64,000 bases of DNA from an uncultured Barnesiella sp. (GTDB lineage Bacteria; Bacteroidota; Bacteroidia; Bacteroidales; Barnesiellaceae): assembly GCA_944320995.1 (NCBI GenBank), contig CALUJQ010000008.1, positions 1 to 64,000 on the forward strand, read 5' to 3'. This document shows, one piece after another, positions 17,538-28,714 of the stretch (its first letter is position 1; the number at the start of each line of letters is the position of its first letter). A program made the translations under genes and the position numbers. Below the pieces are notes generated by a model. That model saw only the letters and a list, made by a program, of their open reading frames with translations, searched no databases and was not told where the DNA came from.

Positions 17538-20500
17538 TTACAAAAAACCGGAATTATTCTGCTCATCGGTCAACTCCCCCTTCTTCAACTTCTTCATGAA
17601 TTCGGTCGGGTTCATGCCAAACTGTTTTTGGAAACATTTCGCAAAATACGACGAGGAACTGAATCCTACCAAGAAGCCAATCTCGGTAATGCGATAATCG
17701 CTCTCGACCATCATCTTACATGCCGTTTTCAAACGAATCAGTTTAATAAAATCGTTGGGAGTCATGCCTACTATGGCCTTTATTTTAGAAAAGACATTTG
17801 TACGGCTCATACCCAACTCCTTAGCCAATTTATCGACCGAAAACTCAGGCTCATTCAAATTTTGACTGATTATCTCGGTACATCTGTTCACAAATTCTTC
17901 ATCTAATTTATTGAGAACGGCCGTATGGATCTCGGACAATGGCGTTGACGTATATCTCTCTTTAATCTCACTCCGTTTGTTCATCAAGTTTTTCAATTGG
18001 GCCAACAAATGGTAAGGAGAAAACGGCTTCTCGATATAGGCCTCTATACCCAGTTCCAAACCCTCTATTTTACTTGCGGTGTCGGTCTTCGCCGTCAAAA
18101 GCACAATAGGGATATGCGACGTATTCAAATCGGCTTTCACACATTTGCAGAACTCAAAGCCATCCATACCTTCCATCATCACATCGCTTACAATCATATC
18201 GACTTGATTGTTTTGGAGTATCTTCAAAGCTTCGTTTCCACTCAATGCCGATATTACAAAATACTCTTGGGACAATATTTTTGAAAGGAAATCGAGTACT
18301 TCGCTATTATCATCGACAATCAATACCGAATATTTCTTATTCCCTCCGTCCCTTTCATCTTCATCGTCCATCCTTTCTTGGATAATATGCTCATCGTCTT
18401 TCAACACAAAGGTATTTTCCATGGCTTCCTGCGAATGGCTCGGAACTTCATTTTCAGTTCTTTTCGGTAGCCGGATAGCCATTAAAAGCCCGCTTGCCCC
18501 ATCACGCCTGTCAAGTGCCTGAATTTCACCTCCCATCAGTTTTACAAACGAATAGGTCATGTGAAGGCCTATCCCTATCCCCAGTTTTGCCGTCTCCTTG
18601 TTATTCTTCACTTGATAGAAAGCTTCAAAGACACGCTTCTTTTCATTATCGGGAATACCGGGACCATCATCAGACACCTCAATGAAGACACTATCTTCTT
18701 TTTCGCATGCCGATATGGCGATGTTGCTTTTGGCATGCTTTATCCCATTCGTCATCAAATTGCTGATTATCTTCGTAAGAGCCTCACCGTCCACTACCAA
18801 TTCCAGATCGGCAGGGATAGTTGTCTCTATCGTAATTCCTTTCTGTCGAGCGGTCCACTCAAACCGGGCCGTAATCTTCCCGACCAGCTCCTGCAAGTTG
18901 CACACGCTGTAACTCAACTTATACATGCCGGAATCAATCTTACGATAATCCAGCATCTCGCTTACCAAGCTGTAAAGTCGTTTATAATTCTGTTCGATGA
19001 TACTCAAATAGTCGCCATATTTCTCATTGATGCTTTTCGATTTCATCAAGACTTCGAGAGGCCCGATAATCAAACTCAACGGAGTACGTATTTCATGGGC
19101 GATATTGGTAAAAAACTCGATTTTCGAGTCATACAACTCCTTCTCTTTCTCGGTATTAATTTTTTCGATGCGCTCATGCTGCTTCCGATCGGCACGTTTC
19201 AAATAATACACAATAAACAAGGCCACACACAATACCCCCAAGATTGCATAAAGCGAATAGGCCAACCGGGATTTGAAAAATGGCGGTAAAACCGTTATCT
19301 CCAATACGACTTCGTGGGGGCTCCATATCTTTTCACTGTTTGTCCCCTGTACATGAAGCACATATTCTCCGGCAGGAAGATTCGTATATGAGACATACGG
19401 ATTACTCCCCTTGATCGTCCTCCAATCCTCGTCAAATCCTTCCAGTTTATACCTATATCGGTTCTCCTCGGGCGCGATAAAACTCAATGAAGCAAATTCA
19501 AATCCGATAACCGATTGCCGGCTATCCAGCGTTACATGCTTGGTATGCTCTATCGCGGTACAAAGCGGAGAGTCGTCGGTACAAGCACCCGCACTTTCAC
19601 CAAATATGGTCATATCGGTAATCAACACATTGGGATTGTATGTGTTTTCTACCAGATTCGAAGGAGAGAAGACACAAAAGCCATCGACCGAACCTAAAAA
19701 TATTTTCCCGTCATTCGATTTCAAGCCTGCGCCAAGGGAGAATTGCTCGTTATATAAGCCATTTGACTTGGAATAGGTTTTCATATATCCGTTGTCCGGA
19801 TTACAATGGACCAATCCTTGGTTGGTCGAGATCCATAAATTATCGCCATCGGGGATAATTGCCGAAATAATATTATTGGGCAAATCAAGGTTTTCATAAC
19901 GGACAAACCTGTCATTCGTTTCATCATATCGGCAAATGCCATATCCATACGTGCCTATCCAAAGGCGTTTTTTACGGTCGACCGCCAACGTCGTCAAGGT
20001 ATTCCTCAAAAGCGAAGAGCTGTCGTTGCTATCGTATTCATACAATTTTATCTCTGACGTACGCTGGTCGTATGAATATAACCCGTTTTCCGACGTGGCA
20101 ATCCATATTTTCCCATATCCGTCTTCAATAATGGAGGAGACACGGCTCTTTATCGGCTCAATTCGCACGAAATTATCTTTTTCACGATTATAATAACACA
20201 ATCCGCCGGAGGTCCCTATATAAATCTGTCCATTGCTCGCTTTATAAATAGCAAACAAGCGTGACGAAGGAAGCGAATGGGAATCGGCAGGATCGTGCAA
20301 ATACGATTTCACCGTCTTTGTACGCATGTCAAATACTTCCAATCCACGCTCGTATGTGGCGACAAAAAGTCGGGCGTTATCAAAAAGCATATCATGCACG
20401 CAATAATAGGTCGAACCTATATCTTTTGCCGTACGATAAGACGTGACATTTTTTGTCTCCGGGTCGAAACAAAACAATCCGTTATCATCTGTACCGATCC

Positions 20501-21656
20501 AATACAACCCGTTAAAACGATCTTCCTTAATTACATTTATCACCTTGCCCTCTTTCGATTTATTCGACGAAGTGCAACTGAAATATTCAAATTTATTCTG
20601 AAAATCGGAGTAGAAATCGACACCATTGAAATAGGAACCTAACCAAAGGCTTTCTTCTTTATCGACGAAAAGGCTATAAATAAATTTGTTAGATATACTT
20701 GCAACTTTCAACCCCGACTGGTCGGTCGGGATAATCCGCCCCTCTTCTACCCTGAACAAGCCAATCCCGTTATCAGAAGCGACTATTAACTCTCCCGGGC
20801 GATACTCGATCATATCGTGAATGTGGTACAACAAGTTTTCAGAACTATTATCCTTATAGTTTGTAAACGTCTTCGTCGCATAATCAAATCGGTCCAATCC
20901 GTTTTGAAATGTTCCTATCCACAAGTTTCCATAAGAATCCTCATAAATCTTGTGAATGGAATTATCCGATATGCCGTTTTTACCCTCGCCTTTTACATAC
21001 GTGATGAACGTATCTGTTTTCTTCTCATAGCAAATCAAACCTTCGGCATAACTCCCAATCCATATATTCCCCCGGCTATCTTCATGAATATCCATTGCCG
21101 TATAAAACGGTATTGATTTATGATTCCCCTTGTTATATGAATAAAGACTCCCTGTACATGGATTATAACGATACACCCCCTTGCCGTTGGTAGCAATCCA
21201 AATTTCACCGTCATGGTCCTCGACAATATCGGTAACACGGCTGTTTAGCGACTCTCCCGATTCTGTTTTGGCAACGAATGGAGCGAATGTATCGGTCAAT
21301 GGATCATAAATATTTATCCCATTATCCAATGCCACCCACATTTTTTGCTGCTTGTCGATAAACAGATTCTGAATGCTATTACTCAAAATAGAACCCCGCT
21401 GGTGAGAGAAGCGATAATTCTTAAATTTAACCCCGTCGAAACGACTCAACCCGTCGTCGGTACCAAACCAAATAAAACCGCACGAGTCTTGTATGATTTT
21501 ATATATCCTGTTCGACGGAAGCCCCTCTTCCATGGTATATTTTTTTGAAATAATCCGCTGCCCGTAACCCGAATGCACTCCTGCCGGGATAAAAAACGCC
21601 AACAGAAACGCCCATCGTGCAACGCAAGATCGTATCTTCATGCTGTCCATATTCAA
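17538..21656 (-). CDS. Hybrid two-component system (HTCS) sensor-regulator of the PUL
   Basis: 1,372 residues from this start; a shorter start at 21641 (MKIRSCVARWAFLL) is equally plausible. Order: signal peptide; two Reg_prop beta-propellers (to about residue 720); Y_Y_Y Ig-like domain; a membrane helix near residues 800-822; histidine kinase with H-box His854 (NIAHEIRTP), DDGPGIP and GIGIGLHMTY; receiver with phospho-acceptor Asp1158 (VSDVMM) and EKPF; C-terminal AraC-type helix-turn-helix (about 1250-1355). Such proteins sense a glycan breakdown product in the periplasm and activate adjacent PUL genes. It is divergent from susC. The shared 23-nt element described below is its likely target. 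The N-box (NLMTNGIKHAK) is slightly atypical. Confidence 0.95.
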   Translation of the reverse strand: MNMDSMKIRSCVARWAFLLAFFIPAGVHSGYGQRIISKKYTMEEGLPSNRIYKIIQDSCGFIWFGTDDGLSRFDGVKFKNYRFSHQRGSILSNSIQNLFIDKQQKMWVALDNGINIYDPLTDTFAPFVAKTESGESLNSRVTDIVEDHDGEIWIATNGKGVYRYNPCTGSLYSYNKGNHKSIPFYTAMDIHEDSRGNIWIGSYAEGLICYEKKTDTFITYVKGEGKNGISDNSIHKIYEDSYGNLWIGTFQNGLDRFDYATKTFTNYKDNSSENLLYHIHDMIEYRPGELIVASDNGIGLFRVEEGRIIPTDQSGLKVASISNKFIYSLFVDKEESLWLGSYFNGVDFYSDFQNKFEYFSCTSSNKSKEGKVINVIKEDRFNGLYWIGTDDNGLFCFDPETKNVTSYRTAKDIGSTYYCVHDMLFDNARLFVATYERGLEVFDMRTKTVKSYLHDPADSHSLPSSRLFAIYKASNGQIYIGTSGGLCYYNREKDNFVRIEPIKSRVSSIIEDGYGKIWIATSENGLYSYDQRTSEIKLYEYDSNDSSSLLRNTLTTLAVDRKKRLWIGTYGYGICRYDETNDRFVRYENLDLPNNIISAIIPDGDNLWISTNQGLVHCNPDNGYMKTYSKSNGLYNEQFSLGAGLKSNDGKIFLGSVDGFCVFSPSNLVENTYNPNVLITDMTIFGESAGACTDDSPLCTAIEHTKHVTLDSRQSVIGFEFASLSFIAPEENRYRYKLEGFDEDWRTIKGSNPYVSYTNLPAGEYVLHVQGTNSEKIWSPHEVVLEITVLPPFFKSRLAYSLYAILGVLCVALFIVYYLKRADRKQHERIEKINTEKEKELYDSKIEFFTNIAHEIRTPLSLIIGPLEVLMKSKSINEKYGDYLSIIEQNYKRLYSLVSEMLDYRKIDSGMYKLSYSVCNLQELVGKITARFEWTARQKGITIETTIPADLELVVDGEALTKIISNLMTNGIKHAKSNIAISACEKEDSVFIEVSDDGPGIPDNEKKRVFEAFYQVKNNKETAKLGIGIGLHMTYSFVKLMGGEIQALDRRDGASGLLMAIRLPKRTENEVPSHSQEAMENTFVLKDDEHIIQERMDDEDERDGGNKKYSVLIVDDNSEVLDFLSKILSQEYFVISALSGNEALKILQNNQVDMIVSDVMMEGMDGFEFCKCVKADLNTSHIPIVLLTAKTDTASKIEGLELGIEAYIEKPFSPYHLLAQLKNLMNKRSEIKERYTSTPLSEIHTAVLNKLDEEFVNRCTEIISQNLNEPEFSVDKLAKELGMSRTNVFSKIKAIVGMTPNDFIKLIRLKTACKMMVESDYRITEIGFLVGFSSSSYFAKCFQKQFGMNPTEFMKKLKKGELTDEQNNSGFL

Positions 21657-21923
21657 ATAGTAATTATCTGGTCCAAACCCTATTTACTCAGTTAGCGAAC
21701 TATCTTGTCCCAATTGGGGCAACAACCTTGACGGCCTACCTACCACCCTCGTATAAACCCTCATTCCCGACATACGCCAATGTGATGCGCTACTTTTTTT
21801 TACAAAAAAAACATATTTGGGGATTTCAAAAAGCAAAAATAGTTCAAAAGAAGGATACTTTTAGAGCCGACGGGGCTTATGCCCGAAGCAAAACCACACA
21901 CACACCTCCTCCTGTTTGTAAAA

Positions 21924-21979
21924 TTGTTGTTGTTTTGTACATTTTTTTTCAATCTCCTTTGGGCTTCATTGTATTTTTG
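21924..21979 (+). promoter_or_regulatory. susC promoter with predicted HTCS operator (copy 1)
   Basis: The 23-nt element at 21924-21946 (TTGTTGTTG, then TTT, then TGTACATTTTT) is shared with three other PUL promoters. The -7 element TATTTTTG is at 21972-21979, 48 nt from the element start. There is no -33 TTG; CAA lies where it would be expected. The rest of the 413-nt gap 21657-22069 contains only A/T-rich sequence, within which I cannot fix the HTCS gene's own promoter. Confidence 0.75.
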
Positions 21980-22069
21980 TAGTGAAAAATCTGTATTTGT
22001 TTTCGGGACAAAAAAGATTTCCAAGAAAAATACGCAATAATTTTATAAAATCAAAATCTATCTATTGCC

Positions 22070-25000
22070 ATGAATGAAACTACATGTAAAATTAAATTCC
22101 AACACTTGAAATTTATCTGTGCTTTCATGCTCGTGATAGGCTCTATGACAATGATGAATTTCAATTCATTTGCCGAGGCCGTGGCATCTCGACCATTGAA
22201 AGGGCAAGTTTTGGAAGAAGGGACCGATCTCCCGTTAATCGGAGCAAACGTGTGGCTGAACGAGACCAGCGTCGGCACTATTACCGATATAGACGGGAAC
22301 TTCTCTTTGAATGTCCCTGCCGGAAGAAGCATTGTCTTAACAATCAGTTATATAGGATACGAATCAAAAGAGCAAGTTGTAAACCCGACAGATGACAACA
22401 TTAAAATAATTCTGTCGGTAGGCTCCGATGTCCTCGACGAAATACAGGTAATCGGTTATGGCACACAACGGAAAGAGAGCGTTATCGGCTCTATCTCCAC
22501 GATTAAGCCTAACGAATTGTCGGCTCCCACCGGGTCGATTTCGACCAATCTCGCGGGAAAACTGGGCGGTGTCGTTTCGGTGCAACGCACGGGAGAACCG
22601 GGAGCTTCGTCCGAATTTTGGATTCGCGGTATATCCACGTTCGGCGCCAACAAAACACCTCTAATCTTGGTCGATGGAGTAGAACGTTCGCTCGACCTGC
22701 TCGATACGGAAGAGATTGAGTCATTCTCTATCTTGAAAGATGCGACCGCCACTGCCGTATATGGTGTGCGCGGCGCCAATGGCGTTATCCTCGTAACCAC
22801 CCGCCGCGGTACAGAAGGGAAACCCAAAATATCGGTCAAAGCCGAGATGGGACGTCTGGAAGCCACCAAAATCCCAGAAATGGCAAGTTCGGTCGATTAT
22901 GCCGAAATGTACAACGAAATGATCGGCTACAATTATTATAGCCAAGAGGTCATCGATGCCTATCGTTACGGGACCGACCCCGATCTTTATCCCAATGTCA
23001 ATTGGATCAACGCCGTCTTTAAAGATTACGCTATCAATAACCGGGTAACAGCCAACGTATCTGGTGGCGGTTCCATCGCCCGATATTTCATTTCCGGTTC
23101 GTTTTACAATGAAGACGGTATTTTCCGCACCGACCCGAACTCTTCGTACAATGCCAACCCGAATTACAAGCGTTATAATTTCCGGTCGAACTTAGATGTC
23201 AATCTCTCGCCAAGCACCATCTTGTCGTTGACATTAGGCGGATTTTTACAGCAACAGCGCACTCCGGCCGACCAAGCCAGCATTTGGAAATCGGCCTTCG
23301 TACTCTCGCCCAACACATTCCCCATCAAATATTCCAATGGATACTGGGCCGGTAAAAGCGAAATTAAAAACCCGTATTACACCGTAACACAAGCCGGATA
23401 TAACAAAAACTGGAAAAGTATCCTGAACTCGGTAATCAGTCTGGAACAAGACTTTTCCGAATTGATCACTTCGGGGTTGAAAATGACCCTGAAATTCTCA
23501 TTCGACACAGACAGCTACCACAATAATAAATATACCCGTCAAGACGACATTTATTATGCATCGGGACGCGACGAAAACGGCATGTTGATATTCGACAAGC
23601 CCGAAATCAGCAAAGGCGGCCCTTGGTTTAGCCAAAGTTCATCGGGCAGCAACGCCACCTATTTGGAAGGGTCCATCTCCTATAACCGTTTATTTAACAA
23701 AAAACATCGTGTGGGAGCCCTATTACTATACAACCAACGTATCTATAACGAGACGGCCGACAGCTCCATCAAAAGTCTGCCTTATAAAACCCAAGGATTG
23801 GCGGGACGTGTGACTTACGACTTCGACAGCCGCTATTTCATCGAGGGGAACTTCGGATACAACGGGTCCGAAAACTTTGCCTCGGGACACCGCGTGGGAT
23901 TCTTCCCCTCGGGAGCAATCGGCTGGTACGTGTCGAACGAAGAGTTTTTCCAGCCCTTAACCCATATCATCTCGAAATTAAAGTTGAAAGCCTCGGTCGG
24001 GCAAGTCGGTAATGACAAAATCGGCGGTGACGTGCGATTTATCTACTTGGGTACAGTCACCGGAACCGGCTCGTACGTGTATGGGACAAATTACAGCAGT
24101 TCAAGCGGCGAACGCGTCGATGAGGTCCCCAACCCGAACGTATCGTGGGAAGTCTCTACCAAACAAAACTACGGCATTGAATTGGGCCTTTTCAATAATA
24201 TCGACATTCAAGCCGACTGGTTCAACGATACCCGCGACCACATATTTGTCCGCAACAACAACATTCCTTCTTACGTAGGACTATCGACGGTTCCTATGGT
24301 GAATGTCGGCAAAATGAGAAGCTGGGGATTCGACTCCTCTTTGGAATATAACCAAATGTTTGGCGATTTATTTGTTTCTGTGCGCGGGACATTCACCTAT
24401 GCATCGAACATTATTCTGGAAAACGGAGACCCCGACAACAAATATCCCTATATGAACACCAAGGGACAGAAAATTTACCAGAACAAAGGATTGATAGCAC
24501 TCGGGCTGTTCGAATCGCAAGAAGAGATAGACCGCAGCCCCACACAATTCAGCGAGGCCATGCACAGTACCCTTCGCCCCGGCGATATAAAATATCAAGA
24601 CATCAACGGCGATGGCATGATCGATGATTACGACATCGTCCCTATCGGATACTCCGATATTCCCGAGATCACCTACGGTATAGGCGCTTCGTTGGGCTGG
24701 AAAGGGATTGACTTTTCATTCTTCTTTCAAGGGACAGGCCGTGTGACCTGTTTCGAGCAAGGTCAAACATTGAACCCGTTCACCTCGGGATATGCCGACA
24801 ACGACGGCTTCCACAAAGATGTCGTTGGCAACTACTGGTCGGAAAGCAATCCCGACCCCAACGCCCGTTATCCTCGGTTGAGCAACGTGGAATATGGGAA
24901 CAACAACAATACGAAGACATCGACCTTCTGGCAACGCGACGCATCGTATATCCGGTTGAAAAACATAGAATTAGGTTATACATTCCCCAAAGTCTGGACC

Positions 25001-25162
25001 AACAAATTCCATGTACAAACCCTGCGTATATTCGCCTCGGGAATCAATGTACTTACCTTTGCCAAAGAACTCCGCCTCTATGACCCGGAGTTGGGCACAA
25101 CCGATGGCCAGAAATATCCGCCTACTCGAGTATTCAATATCGGGTTGAACATTAATTTCTAA
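22070..25162 (+). CDS. SusC-like TonB-dependent outer membrane transporter
   Basis: 1,030 residues. After an N-terminal signal region comes a carboxypeptidase-regulatory-like domain (LKGQVLEEGTDLPLIGANVWL to about residue 110), then a TonB box region and plug (DEIQVIGYGTQRKESVIGSI, RGISTFGANKTPLILVDGV, ATAVYGVRGANGVILVTT) and a 22-strand barrel ending in VFNIGLNINF. It imports oligosaccharides across the outer membrane with the SusD-like partner encoded 22 nt downstream. It is the first gene of the plus-strand PUL operon and follows a promoter with the shared operator. Confidence 0.95.
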   Translation: MNETTCKIKFQHLKFICAFMLVIGSMTMMNFNSFAEAVASRPLKGQVLEEGTDLPLIGANVWLNETSVGTITDIDGNFSLNVPAGRSIVLTISYIGYESKEQVVNPTDDNIKIILSVGSDVLDEIQVIGYGTQRKESVIGSISTIKPNELSAPTGSISTNLAGKLGGVVSVQRTGEPGASSEFWIRGISTFGANKTPLILVDGVERSLDLLDTEEIESFSILKDATATAVYGVRGANGVILVTTRRGTEGKPKISVKAEMGRLEATKIPEMASSVDYAEMYNEMIGYNYYSQEVIDAYRYGTDPDLYPNVNWINAVFKDYAINNRVTANVSGGGSIARYFISGSFYNEDGIFRTDPNSSYNANPNYKRYNFRSNLDVNLSPSTILSLTLGGFLQQQRTPADQASIWKSAFVLSPNTFPIKYSNGYWAGKSEIKNPYYTVTQAGYNKNWKSILNSVISLEQDFSELITSGLKMTLKFSFDTDSYHNNKYTRQDDIYYASGRDENGMLIFDKPEISKGGPWFSQSSSGSNATYLEGSISYNRLFNKKHRVGALLLYNQRIYNETADSSIKSLPYKTQGLAGRVTYDFDSRYFIEGNFGYNGSENFASGHRVGFFPSGAIGWYVSNEEFFQPLTHIISKLKLKASVGQVGNDKIGGDVRFIYLGTVTGTGSYVYGTNYSSSSGERVDEVPNPNVSWEVSTKQNYGIELGLFNNIDIQADWFNDTRDHIFVRNNNIPSYVGLSTVPMVNVGKMRSWGFDSSLEYNQMFGDLFVSVRGTFTYASNIILENGDPDNKYPYMNTKGQKIYQNKGLIALGLFESQEEIDRSPTQFSEAMHSTLRPGDIKYQDINGDGMIDDYDIVPIGYSDIPEITYGIGASLGWKGIDFSFFFQGTGRVTCFEQGQTLNPFTSGYADNDGFHKDVVGNYWSESNPDPNARYPRLSNVEYGNNNNTKTSTFWQRDASYIRLKNIELGYTFPKVWTNKFHVQTLRIFASGINVLTFAKELRLYDPELGTTDGQKYPPTRVFNIGLNINF

Positions 25163-25184
25163 CATTCAAAAGGATAACATACAG

Positions 25185-27038
25185 ATGAAAACAGTAAAAC
25201 GATTTTTAGTCTTTGCCTTTTCAGCAATCATATTGGCCTCGTGCGACTCTTACTTGGATACCACTCCCGAAGACTTGCGCTCGCCCGACCAAATATTCGA
25301 GTCATACAACTCGACACAAAACGCCATGTTTGGAGTCTATTCCTACCTGCGTACCAACCCGTGTAACACCCCGGCGGCATATTCTACATTCGAGGTAGAT
25401 ATTCCCTATACCAATGTACATACGTTCAACTTCGGCGTATGGAGTGCCTCTTCGGCCCAATACGATAAATGGGTCTCGCATTACAAAGGGATACGTGAAG
25501 CGACCTATTTTCTCCAAAATATATATAAATGTCCCGATGGCGAAATTACCCACGACACCAGAGAGCAATTCAAAGCCGAGGTCCGTTGTGTGCGTGCAAT
25601 CCTATATGTGGAGTTGATGCGCATGTATGGTCCCGTCGTCCTGCTTTACGACGAACTGGTAGATTTTACCGAGACCAATCTCGACAGGCCGCGCAACACT
25701 TGGGACGAGTGCGTCGAATGGGTATCCAACGAACTATTGGAACTTTCTGAAAACGAATACCTCCCCTTGCAACAATCCGGCGCAGCTTATGCCCGCATGA
25801 GCAAAAGCATCGCATTGGCCTATCGGGCACGTATCCTGCTCACCTCGGCCAGCGATTTGTTCAACGGCAATCCCATGTATGCCGGCATTTGCAACCCCGA
25901 CGGGACTCCGTTGTTCCCGAGCAAAAAAGATCCCCAAAAATGGGAATTGGCCCGCCAAGCAGCCAAAGATGTTATCGACCTCGGCATTTACGACTTGGAA
26001 CAAGTGATGGAAGATGGGAAAATAAACCCCTACAAATCCTACCAAGCCATTTTCACCGAAGCTCAAAGCAAGGAAATGATATTCCCCTTCATGGAAACCG
26101 ATTCCTATGTCGATAAGCGCCTTGCCCCGCAAAGCATAAACGGTTGGGGGTTCGGTTACAGCCCCACCCAAGAGATGGTCGATTTATATGCCATGAAGAA
26201 TGGCCGATACCCCATTACCGGTTATCAAGGGAGCAACCGCTTGAAACCGATTATCGACGCCTCGTCGGGTTACAGCGAAGAGGGATTCGCCCAGTTTACG
26301 CACCCGCTCGAAGGGATAGAACGCAAAACTTTCAAAATGTATATCGACCGGGAACCTCGCTTCTACGCCTCCATTTTGTATGGCGGCCTCACTTGGTTTG
26401 TATCGAGCACAGCCGATGAACGTATTTATGTAGAGATGTTTAAAAACGGGAACAACGGCTACGACGCAAGCCACAACCACTCCAATACAGGCTATGGCAT
26501 GGTGAAATTTGTCATGCCCGACTATTCGGCACGGACACGTAACGTAAAACGGGAACTGCCCATCATTCGTTATGCCGAAATATTGCTCAACTACATCGAG
26601 GCCACGATCGAAGCCGGGAAAGAGACCCCGAGTCTGTTGAGCGACCCGGATATGATTCAATACTGGGACAATCTACGCGAGCGAGCCGGATTGCCGAGTA
26701 TATTGTCGGTCTATCCCGAGGCGGCCAATAACCAAGAGTTGTTGCGGGAACTTGTGCGCAAAGAGCGCAAAATCGAATTGGCATTCGAAGGCATGAGTTT
26801 CTACGACACCCGCCGTTGGCTCACCGGAGAGGAAACCGAACCCGGATATTTCCACGGAATGGATACACAAGTAAACGGGACTCGAGATTCGCAATCATAC
26901 CCCGACGCATTTTTCACCCGTGCGCAAAATGCCGATCGGCCCAGTCCCCGCATTTTCCACCCGAGTTTCTATTTATTCCCTATTCCTCAAAGTTCCTTAA
27001 ACAAGAACCACGATTTGGTACAAAATTATAAATGGTAA
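25185..27038 (+). CDS. SusD-like surface glycan-binding lipoprotein (RagB/SusD family)
   Basis: 617 residues with a lipoprotein signal (FAFSAIILASCDSY). The N-terminal SusD-like region (YLDTTPEDLRSPDQIFESYNS) has the TPR-like helices, and the C-terminal RagB/SusD region contains LPIIRYAEILLNYIEA, LVRKERKIELAFEGMSFYDTRRW and FLFPIPQSSLNKN with a final QNYKW. It forms the lid of the SusC transporter. The specific ligand cannot be told from sequence. Confidence 0.95.
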   Translation: MKTVKRFLVFAFSAIILASCDSYLDTTPEDLRSPDQIFESYNSTQNAMFGVYSYLRTNPCNTPAAYSTFEVDIPYTNVHTFNFGVWSASSAQYDKWVSHYKGIREATYFLQNIYKCPDGEITHDTREQFKAEVRCVRAILYVELMRMYGPVVLLYDELVDFTETNLDRPRNTWDECVEWVSNELLELSENEYLPLQQSGAAYARMSKSIALAYRARILLTSASDLFNGNPMYAGICNPDGTPLFPSKKDPQKWELARQAAKDVIDLGIYDLEQVMEDGKINPYKSYQAIFTEAQSKEMIFPFMETDSYVDKRLAPQSINGWGFGYSPTQEMVDLYAMKNGRYPITGYQGSNRLKPIIDASSGYSEEGFAQFTHPLEGIERKTFKMYIDREPRFYASILYGGLTWFVSSTADERIYVEMFKNGNNGYDASHNHSNTGYGMVKFVMPDYSARTRNVKRELPIIRYAEILLNYIEATIEAGKETPSLLSDPDMIQYWDNLRERAGLPSILSVYPEAANNQELLRELVRKERKIELAFEGMSFYDTRRWLTGEETEPGYFHGMDTQVNGTRDSQSYPDAFFTRAQNADRPSPRIFHPSFYLFPIPQSSLNKNHDLVQNYKW

Positions 27039-27052
27039 AAACCGTATTGACA

Positions 27053-28699
27053 ATGAAAAAGTATATAGGCTTCTTATCACTGATATTGTTCATTTCTTCA
27101 TGCTCCGATTACAGGTATGACGAGATGGTGAACGATACTGCATATTTCCCCAACAGCGAACTGCTGGAATACATGTTGACGGTTACAAATGACGATGACT
27201 ATGTATATAATCTGTGGGTTCACAAGGGTGGCTATTTCCAAAAAAAGTTTGTCGGCAAGGTAGAAATCTCGTACGACTACCTCGTCAAGTACAACAATGC
27301 CAATAACACCGATTACGAAATTCTCGACAGCCAATATTACACGCTGCAACGCGACTTTGAAATGGAAGAGGGAGAAAACGAATGTCCCATACCCATAACG
27401 TTCAAAGTAAAACAATTATTGACCGACTTCGGCTATCAAACATTTTACCTTCCGTTGTCCGTACAAAGTCTCACTCCCGAGAGCGGCATCTATGACGACA
27501 AATCGAATGTAATGCTGGCTTTCACCTTAAAACAACCGCTCGTAACAATCGACACGGAATGGAAAGAAAAACAGTATAAAAAATTCAACGGGAACGAAAA
27601 TTCGTACGAGTTTGACATTACCGCCGTGATGGACGTCGATGCCCCCGAAGATTTCAATGTCATCTACACCCGTGACGAGAGCCTGCTCGAAGCCGGCGAA
27701 CTCCTGTTAGACCCGAACTATTACTCCTTTACCGAAGAGGTCCCGATGGCGAAAGGTGAGATATATGCCGAAAATTATTTGAATGTAAACGTGGCCGATA
27801 TGCCCATCGGCGAATGGGTTATCCCCATACGCCTATCCTCTTCGAACGATAAAATCGGAATGCTCGACGATGCATGGATCGCCCTCACGGTTACCAAAGG
27901 AGAGCTCGACGAGGTCACTTGGAGCGGGACCTATCTGCAAGGCGAAAAAATCATTATCCCCGGTGCTGCCCGGATCGACCTCGAAGTCGGCGAATTTGCA
28001 AACATCACAGCCAATGCCACGGCCGACGAAAATTGGTTGCGCCCGCAGGTTGTCGGGAACAAGATTATATTGGAAACCGATGAAAACAACACCGGAAGTG
28101 AACGTTCGGCAATCCTTACGGTACGCAACGAAGCCAACAATCTGGCCAAGACGATTGAAGTGATCCAAGCCGATGTCAATGCCGGTATTCCGCTGAACAA
28201 AGAAATCTGGACTCTCGAAGCATACAGTGAAAACTGCACGAAACACCTCAACGACATTCCCAAAATGTATGACGGGGATTGGCGTAAAAGTGCCAACGAC
28301 AAGGACAGCTACGTAGAATTGAATGACCGGAATGCGTCAGACCCCTTCGTGCTGACGTTCAATCTGGGAATGGAACAAAGCCTGAACACATTTGGGCTGA
28401 TGCCGAGGCAACAATGGCTGCGCCCCTCGCCCAAAAGAGTGAAGATAGAGGTCAGCCTCGACAATGAATCATGGACGACCGTAGGCAAAGGACAAAACGC
28501 CGAGGGTATTCTTACCGGGTTTGGAGATGAAGAGACCGATAGTAGCAAATATCCCGAACTTCTCTACAACGGCGTGATCAAGTGGTTCGACTTCGAGAAT
28601 ACGGTAAGAGCCCGATACATACGGTTATCGTTGTACGAATCGTGGTGGAACGACGGAAAAGTAGTTTGCATAGAAGAAGTTTTTGCAAGTTTTAAATAA
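27053..28699 (+). CDS. Surface lipoprotein: DUF1735-like, BACON and discoidin (F5/8C) domains
   Basis: The start at 27053 (MKKYIGFLSLILFISSC) gives a lipoprotein of 548 residues; an in-frame ATG at 27032 overlaps the susD end and only adds a poor leader. Domains in order: a DUF1735-like beta-sandwich (about 25-175), a second sandwich, a BACON domain (about 290-380, SAILTVRNEANNLAKTIEVIQAD) and a C-terminal F5/8C discoidin domain (LNTFGLMPRQQWLRPSPKRVKIEVS, ending ARYIRLSLYESW). The position after susD marks it as a surface glycan-binding protein. No catalytic domain is seen. Confidence 0.8.
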   Translation: MKKYIGFLSLILFISSCSDYRYDEMVNDTAYFPNSELLEYMLTVTNDDDYVYNLWVHKGGYFQKKFVGKVEISYDYLVKYNNANNTDYEILDSQYYTLQRDFEMEEGENECPIPITFKVKQLLTDFGYQTFYLPLSVQSLTPESGIYDDKSNVMLAFTLKQPLVTIDTEWKEKQYKKFNGNENSYEFDITAVMDVDAPEDFNVIYTRDESLLEAGELLLDPNYYSFTEEVPMAKGEIYAENYLNVNVADMPIGEWVIPIRLSSSNDKIGMLDDAWIALTVTKGELDEVTWSGTYLQGEKIIIPGAARIDLEVGEFANITANATADENWLRPQVVGNKIILETDENNTGSERSAILTVRNEANNLAKTIEVIQADVNAGIPLNKEIWTLEAYSENCTKHLNDIPKMYDGDWRKSANDKDSYVELNDRNASDPFVLTFNLGMEQSLNTFGLMPRQQWLRPSPKRVKIEVSLDNESWTTVGKGQNAEGILTGFGDEETDSSKYPELLYNGVIKWFDFENTVRARYIRLSLYESWWNDGKVVCIEEVFASFK

Positions 28700-28714
28700 A
28701 TAGTTTATAAATTA

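Noticed and set aside
21834..21841. TATTTTTG on the minus strand as the HTCS gene promoter
   Set aside because: The spacing to any TTG is wrong and the region is A/T-rich, so chance matches are expected.
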